A stretch of 64,000 nt of DNA from Xanthomonas pisi DSM 18956 (GTDB lineage Bacteria > Pseudomonadota > Gammaproteobacteria > Xanthomonadales > Xanthomonadaceae): the NCBI RefSeq assembly GCF_001010415.1, contig NZ_JPLE01000007.1:1-64000 (forward strand), written 5' to 3'. The first letter of the stretch is position 1. Every line of letters starts with the position of its first letter. Both the position numbers and the translations under genes were made by a program. Shown here in pieces: positions 56,227 to 64,000 of the stretch. The notes below the pieces were generated by a model that saw only the letters and a list, made by a program, of their open reading frames with translations, was not told the origin of the DNA and did not search any database.

Positions 56227-56784
56227 ATGTCGATCGTTCTTACGCCGTTCGCCCGCACCCGATTGTTTCCGCGCGATGGCCGTCGCAATGCCATCCAGGA
56301 CTGCACGGCCGAGCAATTCATCCAGCATCTCAACGACGCGCCACCGCTGCGCGTGATCGAAGGCTACGCGCCGTTCTGCCAGCTGCATGTGCATCGCAAC
56401 TGGACCAGCACCCGCTGCCTGACGGTGCCGATCAGCGCAGAAAACCGTCACCTGCTGCGCTGCGGCTACGAAGCACGCAATACACAGGAATTGTCGGTCC
56501 TGGTGCGTTGGTTCGAAGGCGTCGAGGCGCCGGTTGCCCGGTACATGCTGCCGATCCTGTATAGCCGCGATCAGCTGACCAAGGAGGGCTCGCCGATCGA
56601 CGCCGATTGGGGCGTTGTCGGTTGCCTCTACACCAACGAGCCGGAAGAAATTCCGATGGCGCCCATCACCATGCTGCGTAATGCACTGGGCGTGGAAGAG
56701 GGCGGCTCCGGTGTGGCACTGGACCGCGATGCCTACCGGCGCAGCGTTGCGTTCTGGGAACGCAATGCGAATTGGCGGCCGTAG
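56227..56784 (+). CDS. DUF3228 family protein
   Basis: A 185-residue cytosolic protein. Signature regions include HLNDAPPLRVIEGYAPFCQL near the N-terminus, RNWTSTRCLTVPI and LVRWFEGVEAPVARYMLPIL, and EEIPMAPITMLRNALGVEEGG. DUF3228 has no established function. It lies just after the DUF2058 gene in the same direction. The ATG at 56227 fits the family start; the longer frame upstream is atypical. Confidence 0.88.
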   Translation: MSIVLTPFARTRLFPRDGRRNAIQDCTAEQFIQHLNDAPPLRVIEGYAPFCQLHVHRNWTSTRCLTVPISAENRHLLRCGYEARNTQELSVLVRWFEGVEAPVARYMLPILYSRDQLTKEGSPIDADWGVVGCLYTNEPEEIPMAPITMLRNALGVEEGGSGVALDRDAYRRSVAFWERNANWRP

Positions 56785-56993
56785 CAGGTAGATCGCGCGC
56801 GCCGTATCGTGCGAATTCGCGCAGCACGGATAAGGGGCTGCGCTTGAAGCCGGGCAGGTCGGCAGCGCTGTGTCGCCTCGCCGCCGCAGGCGCATCCTTT
56901 CGCCGAGCGTGACGCGTGGTTGCACGTATGGCTGCAGGGTCGAGCTGCGTCCGCTGTTTGCCGACTCAGCGCAGCCCGACATGCCGATGGCTG

Positions 56994-57587
56994 TCAGAAC
57001 CGGTACTCGGCATTGACCGAAGCCATATCGGTGCTCAGATCGACATCGAATTTTTTGGCGTTGTAATGGTCGTAGCCGGCGCCGATGCTGAAGTGCTCGC
57101 CCAGGTTGTAGCCCACGCCGGCGCCTGCATACCACGATAGCTTGTCCAGGTCGGCGCGCTCGGACACGCTGTCATTGCGCAGGCCCTGGCCCTTCCAGCC
57201 GTACAGTCCGCCGCGCATGCTGGCATACCACTTCTCGCCCAGTGCGAAGCGCTGATTCAACCCGACCGTCCACCCACGTAGCTGGCTCTGGTCTTCCACG
57301 ACCGCATCACCGTTGAAGAGGTTTTTCGCCTGGATATTGCCAAGATCGTTGTAGCCAGCTTCCAGGCCAAGCGATAGCCACGGAAACAACACATTCCAGC
57401 GATATCCGGCGGAGACGTTGTAGCCGGTATCACTGCCATCGTAGGGCCCGCTCTTGAGCGAGGTGCGGCCGACGCCGCCGTTGACGAACCAACCCGCACC
57501 GTCGCCGGATGTGGACTGCGCGAAGACATCGGGTGCAGCCGTCAGTACCAGCGCCGAGAGCGCCAACGTGAGCATGCATTTTTTCAT
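56994..57587 (-). CDS. Outer-membrane beta-barrel protein (OmpA/porin-like family)
   Basis: A 197-residue exported protein: signal peptide at 1-23 (cleavage after VFA), then alternating strands typical of an eight-stranded barrel (GWFVNGGVGRTSLK, GYNVSAGYRWNVLF, LSLGLEAGYNDLGN, KWYASMRGGLYGW) ending in the C-terminal Phe motif NAEYRF recognised by the BAM machinery. A role in adhesion, envelope integrity or signalling cannot be told. It is a single gene, with 200 bp of non-coding sequence upstream. Confidence 0.9.
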   Translation of the reverse strand: MKKCMLTLALSALVLTAAPDVFAQSTSGDGAGWFVNGGVGRTSLKSGPYDGSDTGYNVSAGYRWNVLFPWLSLGLEAGYNDLGNIQAKNLFNGDAVVEDQSQLRGWTVGLNQRFALGEKWYASMRGGLYGWKGQGLRNDSVSERADLDKLSWYAGAGVGYNLGEHFSIGAGYDHYNAKKFDVDLSTDMASVNAEYRF

Positions 57588-57789
57588 GACGGGTTCTCTT
57601 GAAAGTGCGAATGCGGCAGGGAATCACCAACGCAGGCCATGACCGGGCGCAGGCGTTGCGGCGCCATGGTGGTCAGCGGAGTTTGGAAAGTTATTAGCCG
57701 CAGCGTGTGCGCAGCAGCCGACCTTCTCAAGCGCAGCATTGCGCCGATTGCACCTGGCGAGCAGGCGGCAGCCCAGACGCAAATGCGTG

Positions 57790-58095
57790 CTAGCCGACGC
57801 CGAGCACGGGCATGCCTGGGGCAACCCATGCGATGGTGGTGATCGCGCCTTGCACCAGCCCCTGATCCCTGCGATGCGCGAAGACAGCCGCCGGCGGCCA
57901 ACCCGCAGGTACGTCGGCAAAGGGAATCTGCAGTGATTGCAGCAGGCTGAGGATGTCGGGAAGTTCTTGAGAGCTCTTGAAGCTCAGGCTGATGCCGTCT
58001 TGCAGCGAAGTGCCACGCGTCGGTAATTTCTGGCGCATGCCACTGTCGCAGATGACATGGGCATGGTGATCCAGCACAGCAGAAACATGGTTCAT
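57790..58095 (-). CDS. Small protein of unknown function, paired with the SHOCT protein gene
   Basis: A 101-residue protein without signal peptide or membrane helix. It contains SSQELPDILSLLQSLQIPFA and a compact hydrophobic end (AITTIAWVAPGMPVLGVG). I do not recognise a family. It starts 16 bp after the stop of the SHOCT-like gene, so the two probably form an operon. The coding frame is uninterrupted and plausible in composition, but no homologue is known to me. Confidence 0.6.
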   Translation of the reverse strand: MNHVSAVLDHHAHVICDSGMRQKLPTRGTSLQDGISLSFKSSQELPDILSLLQSLQIPFADVPAGWPPAAVFAHRRDQGLVQGAITTIAWVAPGMPVLGVG

Positions 58096-58111
58096 GCGTT
58101 GCAGCCGATGC

Positions 58112-58474
58112 TCAGATCTCGCTGAGGATATGGCTGCGGCGCTGTTGGTAGTCCGCGTCCGTGATCAATTGCTGCGCCCCCAGCGGGTCCAGCTCCAACA
58201 GTGTGGCTTGAGCGTTCTTTGGCGCTGCTGACCCTGTCGTTGCCACAGTCGATTTGCGCGACGCGCGCTTTGCGACCCAGACGATCAGGCTGATCACGGC
58301 AGCAATGCTGCAGAAGAAGAAAAGAACGATGATCCAGTGCCAGATGCTGAAGCCGCAAATGTTGGTTACTTTCGACGATGGGTCGCTGGATTCCAGGGTG
58401 TGTTGCTCGAGGTGTTGCACCGATGCGATGCATGTGGATGTAGCCGCATGGCGCGAACGCAGAGTGATCGCCAT
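58112..58474 (-). CDS. Small membrane protein with a C-terminal SHOCT-like motif
   Basis: A 120-residue protein with one membrane helix at about 43-70 (WHWIIVLFFFCSIAAVISLI then VWVAKR) and a C-terminal segment LGAQQLITDADYQQRRSHIL that matches the SHOCT pattern (a leucine, then IT, then acidic and aromatic, ending in a paired helix). SHOCT modules are short C-terminal oligomerisation or regulatory motifs. The start is uncertain: the first 35 residues are not conserved-looking, and a later start is possible. Confidence 0.65.
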   Translation of the reverse strand: MAITLRSRHAATSTCIASVQHLEQHTLESSDPSSKVTNICGFSIWHWIIVLFFFCSIAAVISLIVWVAKRASRKSTVATTGSAAPKNAQATLLELDPLGAQQLITDADYQQRRSHILSEI

Positions 58475-58511
58475 GTGGGGCCGCTTCTACGCAGGCCACC
58501 AAGCATCCGGC

Positions 58512-58540
58512 AAAGAAAACGGGCGCCTTGCGGCGCCCGT
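58512..58540 (-). terminator. Rho-independent terminator of ahcY
   Basis: On the ahcY strand ACGGGCGCC and GGCGCCCGT form a perfect 9-bp stem with a GCAA tetraloop, followed directly by TTTTCTTTG. It begins 44 bp after the ahcY stop. Confidence 0.9.
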
Positions 58541-58583
58541 TCTGCTCAAGCGGTGACATCCGGGCAATCAACAGCCCAGGTGA

Positions 58584-60026
<1,443 letters not shown>

Positions 60027-60064
60027 GCAATAGCTCCGGTAGGCAGATCAATGTCTGCAATTCC

Positions 60065-60166
60065 GGGCGCCGTTGAACGGTGAATGCTTGTCGAGCCTGG
60101 CCGTATTTCCTGCACTCTTCGTGCAGTGGCGGATCAGTCCGCCATACCGGTCGCAGCGCCCCTCGA
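60065..60166 (-). promoter_or_regulatory. S-adenosylhomocysteine (SAH) riboswitch
   Basis: On the ahcY strand, the conserved elements of the SAH riboswitch appear in order: GAGGGGCGCTGCGACC, a variable stem formed by GGCGGA and TCCGCC, a second stem GTGCACG with its partner, then CCAGGCTCGACAAG and CCGTTCAACGGCGCCC. GGGCGC pairs with GCGCCC to close P1. It sits 38 bp upstream of the ahcY ATG. The family activates ahcY when SAH accumulates. Assignment is from motif recall and base pairing. Confidence 0.88.
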
Positions 60167-60307
60167 CGAGAGCGTCGATTATATCGGCAGCTCCCCCCGC
60201 CGACATGAATTGGCCGGCTTGAATCGGCATGACCCCCAACCAACGGCAGGGGAGTCGCCGGCCGACGGCTGCTAAGGTCCAGGGTCGATCGAGACCGGGG
60301 AAGGACA

Positions 60308-62833
60308 ATGCAGGCAAAGCCGAATGTGCAGGGCTGGCGGCGGTACACGTGGGCGTGGGCGGGAGTACTGGCGCTGAGCGCACCGCTGCTGGCAGCGGCG
60401 GCAGGCGCGCCGGCTGGGCAACCCTCTGCTGCAGCCAGCGGGTATCAACTGCCCTCCAAGGCGCTGCAGGCGGTGGTCGACGCCCCGCGCGCCCCGCTGC
60501 TGCACCTCTCGCCCAAACGCGATCTGGCCGCGATGCTGCAAATGCCGGCGCTGCCGGATATCGCGGAGGTGGCCCAGCCCGAGCTCAAGCTGGCCGGCCT
60601 GCGCATCCATCCCAAGACCTTCGCCAGCAGCCGGTTTGCCTTCGCCGGCAAGCTGTGGCTGCTGTCGGTCGCCGATGGCAGCGAGCGGCAGATTGCCGGC
60701 CTGCCGACGCCCTTGTCGCTGGCCACGCTGAGCTGGTCGCCGGATCAACGCTACCTGGCGTTCCGGCGCGAGGACGCGACCAGCGGCGCCAACGAGTTGT
60801 GGCTGGTGGACGTGGCGGCAGGGCAGGCCAAGCGCCTGGTGGCCGGCTTGAACACCAGCGTCAATGACGAGTTGCGCTGGTTGCCCGATGGCAGCGGGTT
60901 GCTGCTGCAGCAGCAAGTGGCAGGGCAGGGCGCGCCGCCCACCCGCGACGCGGTGCCGGACGGTCCGGCGATCCAGCAGACCAGCGCCGCCGCAGGCGTG
61001 CGCTCGCTGCCGACCTACCAGGACCTGCTGCGCAACGAGGCCGATGCGCGCGTGTTCGAGTACTACGCCACCGGCCAGCCGGTCATCGTCAGCGTCACCG
61101 GGCAGATCCGCCCGATCGCCACGCCCGGCATCTACCTCGACCTGTCGGTGTCCCCGGATGGCCGGTACATCCTGAGCGAACGCAGCGAGCGGCCGTTTTC
61201 CTACCTGGTGCCGGTCGACAATTTCGCGCGCCGCATCGAGGTGCTGGATCTGCAGGGCAAGCTGGTGCGCCAGATTGCCCAGTTGCCCTTGGTGGAGGGC
61301 CTGCCGACCGGCAATGACGCCGTGCCCACCGGCGTGCGCGACATCGCCTGGCGGCACGATGCGCCGGCCACCCTGGTCTGGGCCGAAGCGCAGGATGGCG
61401 GCGACCCGGCACGCGAGAGCAAGATCCGTGATGCGGTGCGGATGCAGGCGGCGCCATTCACGCGTGGGCCGGTGACGCTGGCGCAGCTGGGCAGCCGGTT
61501 CGAGGGCATCCAGTGGGGCCGCGGCGATCTGGCCATCCTCAGCGAGAGCTGGTGGAAGACCCGCCGCACCAAGCAATGGCGCATCGCCCCCGATCAGCCC
61601 AAGCACGCGCCCGAGTTGCTGTGGGACCGCTCCTCGCAGGACCGCTACAGCGACCCGGGCACGCCTGCGACGGTGGCCGACGGCAAGGGCCGCCTGTTGC
61701 TGCAGACCAGTGCCGATGGCAACAGCCTGTTCCTGCTCGGCAAGGGCGCCTCACCGGAAGGCGACCGCCCGTTTGTGGATCGCTTCGATCTGCAAGGCAA
61801 GCGCGCCACACGGCTGTTCCATTCGCAGGCGCCCACCTATTCCGCACCACTGGCCGTGCTGGGTACGCAGGGCACGCAGGTGCTGCTCAGCCGCGAATCG
61901 CCTGAAGAACCCGCCAATTATTTCGTGCAGTCGCTGGGCGAGGCAGTGCCGGCACCGCGTGCGCTGACGCAGTTCGCGCATCCGTTGCCGCAGTTGCGCG
62001 GCGTGCAGAAGGAGCAGATTCGCTACAAGCGTGCCGATGGCGTGGACCTCACCGCCACGCTGTTGCTGCCGCCAGGGTACGACCCCAAACGCGATGGCCC
62101 ACGCCCGCTGCTGATGTGGGCGTATCCGGGCGAGTTCAAAAGCGCCGACACCGCCAGCCAGGTCACCGACTCGCCGTATCGCTTCAATGCGATCAGCTAC
62201 TGGGGGCCGCAGGCGTTCCTGGCGATCGGCTACGTGGTGCTCAACAATCCGACCATGCCGATCGTCGGCGAAGGCGACGCCGAACCCAACGACACCTATG
62301 TGCCGCAGCTGATCGCCGACGCGCAGGCGGCGGTGGATGAAGTGGTGCGGCGCGGCGTCACCGACCGCGGGCACATCGCCATCGGCGGGCATTCGTATGG
62401 CGCGTTCATGACGGCGAATCTGCTTGCGCACACGCGCCTGTTCAAGGCCGGCATCGCACGCAGCGGTGCCTACAACCGCACGCTCACTCCATTCGGGTTC
62501 CAGGCCGAAGAACGCAATTACTGGCAGGCGCAATCGGTGTATCAGGCGATGTCGCCGTTCAACTACGCCGACAAGATCAAGGACCCGCTGCTGCTGATCC
62601 ACGGCCAGGACGACAACAATACCGGCACCTTTCCGATCCAGAGCGAGCGCATGTTCGCAGCGATCAAGGGTCTGGGCGGCACCGCGAAGCTGGTGATGCT
62701 GCCCAACGAATCGCATGCGTATCGCGCGCGGCAATCGATCCTGCAGATGCTGGCCGAGAGTGAGCAGTGGTTGAAGAGCAATCTCGGCGAGCCAGCGCCG
62801 AACAAGGATGGCGCCGCAACACGCAGGCGTTGA
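60308..62833 (+). CDS. Secreted S9 family peptidase, glutamyl endopeptidase type (S9D)
   Basis: An 841-residue exported serine peptidase. Signal peptide (about 1-33, cleavage near LAAAA). The middle part is a beta-propeller (LSWSPDQRYLAF, LRWLPDGSGLLL, LSVSPDGRYILS). The hydrolase domain has Ser696 in GGHSYGAFMTANLL, the Asp region HGQDDNNTGTFPIQSERM and His in PNESHAYRARQ. The segment GIARSGAYNRTLTPFGFQ closely resembles the plant chloroplast glutamyl endopeptidase (S9D). It should cleave after Glu in small peptides. It is divergent from ahcY and single. Confidence 0.93.
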   Translation: MQAKPNVQGWRRYTWAWAGVLALSAPLLAAAAGAPAGQPSAAASGYQLPSKALQAVVDAPRAPLLHLSPKRDLAAMLQMPALPDIAEVAQPELKLAGLRIHPKTFASSRFAFAGKLWLLSVADGSERQIAGLPTPLSLATLSWSPDQRYLAFRREDATSGANELWLVDVAAGQAKRLVAGLNTSVNDELRWLPDGSGLLLQQQVAGQGAPPTRDAVPDGPAIQQTSAAAGVRSLPTYQDLLRNEADARVFEYYATGQPVIVSVTGQIRPIATPGIYLDLSVSPDGRYILSERSERPFSYLVPVDNFARRIEVLDLQGKLVRQIAQLPLVEGLPTGNDAVPTGVRDIAWRHDAPATLVWAEAQDGGDPARESKIRDAVRMQAAPFTRGPVTLAQLGSRFEGIQWGRGDLAILSESWWKTRRTKQWRIAPDQPKHAPELLWDRSSQDRYSDPGTPATVADGKGRLLLQTSADGNSLFLLGKGASPEGDRPFVDRFDLQGKRATRLFHSQAPTYSAPLAVLGTQGTQVLLSRESPEEPANYFVQSLGEAVPAPRALTQFAHPLPQLRGVQKEQIRYKRADGVDLTATLLLPPGYDPKRDGPRPLLMWAYPGEFKSADTASQVTDSPYRFNAISYWGPQAFLAIGYVVLNNPTMPIVGEGDAEPNDTYVPQLIADAQAAVDEVVRRGVTDRGHIAIGGHSYGAFMTANLLAHTRLFKAGIARSGAYNRTLTPFGFQAEERNYWQAQSVYQAMSPFNYADKIKDPLLLIHGQDDNNTGTFPIQSERMFAAIKGLGGTAKLVMLPNESHAYRARQSILQMLAESEQWLKSNLGEPAPNKDGAATRRR

Positions 62834-63228
62834 TCGATGCTGCGCTGGCACCGGTAGGAGCGCGCTTGCGCGCGATGCGGCGTTACCGGTGACGCTTCGT
62901 CGCGCCCGGGTGCGCTCTTGCGGCAGATGCGGCTGATACCCCCCGGCAACGTCTGCAGAGTCATGCAAATGCGTGGCGCGATCGCCTGCAGGAGCGGGCT
63001 CGCCCGCGAGGGCGTTACCGGGAAAACCACACCCGCTTAGGAGCGGGCTTTCCCGCGATGGGCATTGCCGGGAACGCCCATCGCGCGTCAGCGCGTCACA
63101 CCAGCGTCATCATCGAGGCGCGCCGGCATACGATGGTTGGTGTTGAAACCGTCGTGACGGTCGCGATCATCTAATCCTTTTGGGTTAGTCTTCGACGACT
63201 TTGCGCTTGATGAGGGTGTGCGTTTCCG
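62834..63228. other. Intergenic region upstream of ppc with REP-like sequences
   Basis: It contains GTAGGAGCGCGCTTGCGCGC, the CGCGCCCGGGTGCGCTC unit also seen near 15960, and GAGCGGGCTCGCCCGCGA then AGGAGCGGGCTTTCCCGCGA, short palindromic REP-like units. Closer to ppc, ACCGTC/GACGGT (63148-63161) and CTAATCC/GGGTTAG around TTTT (63171-63188) are small inverted repeats. No gene is seen. Confidence 0.5.
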
Positions 63229-64000
63229 ATGAACGAGTACCGCAGCAGTCTTGTGTTCGCTACCCCCGATCTTCCCTTGCGCGACGATGTGCGTCGCCTG
63301 GGTGCACTGGTCGGCGATCTGCTCGCCGAGCAGGTGTCTGCGGAATTTCTCGATGAAATCGAACGCGTCCGTACCACTGCCATTGCGCGCCGCGAGAGCG
63401 ATGCGCCGCCGTCCACGCTGAGCGAGCAGCTGGGCGGCCGTGAGCCGCGCGACGCCGAGTCGCTGGTGCGTGCCTTCAGCACCTATTTCCAGGTGGTCAA
63501 CATCGCCGAGCGCGTGCATCGCATCCGCCGTCGCCGCGAGTACCAGCGCAGCGGTACCGATACGCCGCAGCCCGATGGCCTGCACGATGCGTTGCGCCGG
63601 CTCAAGGCGCAGGGCGTGAGTCTGGAGGAACTCAGCCAGTGGTTGCCGCGCATCGACGTGGAGCCGGTGTTCACCGCCCATCCCACCGAAGCGGTGCGCC
63701 GCGCGCTGCTGGAAAAAGAACAGCTGATGGTCGCCAGCCTGGTCGACAACCTCGACGGCATGCGCACCCCCAACGAGCGCGCCAGCGATGCCGCGCGCTT
63801 CCGCATGGCCCTGACCGCCTCCTGGCAGACCGCCGATTCCTCGCCGGTGCGTCCCACCGTGGACGACGAACGCGAGCACGTGGGGTTCTATCTCACCCAG
63901 GTGCTCTATCGCGTCATCCCGGTGATGTACGAAACCCTCGAACACGCCATCGAAGAAACCTACGGCAGCGTGCCGACCCTGCCGCGCCTGCTGCGCTTCG
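63229..64000 (+). CDS. ppc: Phosphoenolpyruvate carboxylase (N-terminal part, runs off the window)
   Basis: The frame is open from ATG at 63229 to the window edge (257 codons of about 900). It encodes the N-terminal third of PEP carboxylase, which forms oxaloacetate from PEP and bicarbonate to feed the TCA cycle. The first catalytic motif [18 protein letters not shown], with its essential His, is present, as is [18 protein letters not shown]. The missing part holds the second catalytic His and the allosteric site. It has its own promoter region with REP-like sequences. Confidence 0.95.
   Translation, partial: MNEYRSSLVFATPDLPLRDDVRRLGALVGDLLAEQVSAEFLDEIERVRTTAIARRESDAPPSTLSEQLGGREPRDAESLVRAFSTYFQVVNIAERVHRIRRRREYQRSGTDTPQPDGLHDALRRLKAQGVSLEELSQWLPRIDVEPVFTAHPTEAVRRALLEKEQLMVASLVDNLDGMRTPNERASDAARFRMALTASWQTADSSPVRPTVDDEREHVGFYLTQVLYRVIPVMYETLEHAIEETYGSVPTLPRLLRF

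Noticed and set aside
43530-58583. Genomic island or prophage
   Set aside because: No integrase, transposase, tRNA target or flanking direct repeats are visible, and base composition is broadly similar to the backbone. Only the gene content is accessory-like.

Overview
The window is GC-rich chromosomal DNA from a gammaproteobacterium of the Xanthomonas group (genus-level inference). The evidence is the proteins themselves (FtsZ, SecA, KdpD, the alpha-amylase and the mraZ-ftsZ cluster all look xanthomonad), dense GGGATT-type intergenic repeats, an xanthomonalisin-like S53 protease and a secreted amylase. No plasmid, phage, IS, CRISPR or integration feature was found, and the housekeeping backbone is intact.

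Layout. 1-8.5 kb: complete kdpFABCDE high-affinity K+ uptake operon with its own two-component system, preceded by a KdpE-like box. 8.8-10.8 kb: secreted S9 peptidase. 10.9-15.0 kb (minus): lpoA-yraN-membrane hydrolase-FAD oxidase, divergent from rsmI. 16.06-16.49 kb: RNase P RNA, followed by a ~190-bp four-copy tandem repeat and an NRDE gene. 18.4-35.1 kb: the division and cell wall (dcw) cluster mraZ-rsmH-ftsL-ftsI-murE-murF-mraY-ftsW-murG-murC-ddl-ftsQ-ftsA-ftsZ, mostly with 4-bp overlaps, then lpxC, a DciA-like gene, an M23 peptidase and secA. 41.3-60.3 kb: a looser region with small VOC, Nudix, TPR and hypothetical genes, metF, a quinone oxidoreductase, an S53 protease, a sugar dehydrogenase, a phosphatase-membrane fusion, alpha-amylase, small membrane proteins, and ahcY with an S-adenosylhomocysteine riboswitch. 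60.3-64.0 kb: S9D glutamyl-endopeptidase-like gene and the 5' part of ppc.

How it fits together. The dcw genes supply lipid II synthesis (MurE, MurF, MraY, MurG, MurC, Ddl), septal synthesis (FtsI, FtsW) and the divisome (FtsL, FtsQ, FtsA, FtsZ). LpoA and the M23 peptidase belong to the same envelope theme. AhcY and MetF serve the methyl cycle and seem to use different control: a riboswitch for ahcY and a 28-bp operator-like palindrome for metF.

The most unusual signals are structural. A family of paired GGGATT / AATCCC arms sits at seven gene junctions and supplies the C-terminal codons of KdpC, RsmH, MurG and FtsQ. At ftsL and murC it is followed by a perfect triloop hairpin that buries the Shine-Dalgarno sequence. 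Five stacked hairpins follow secA, the first holding the secA stop codon in its loop. A histidine phosphatase is fused to a polytopic membrane domain.
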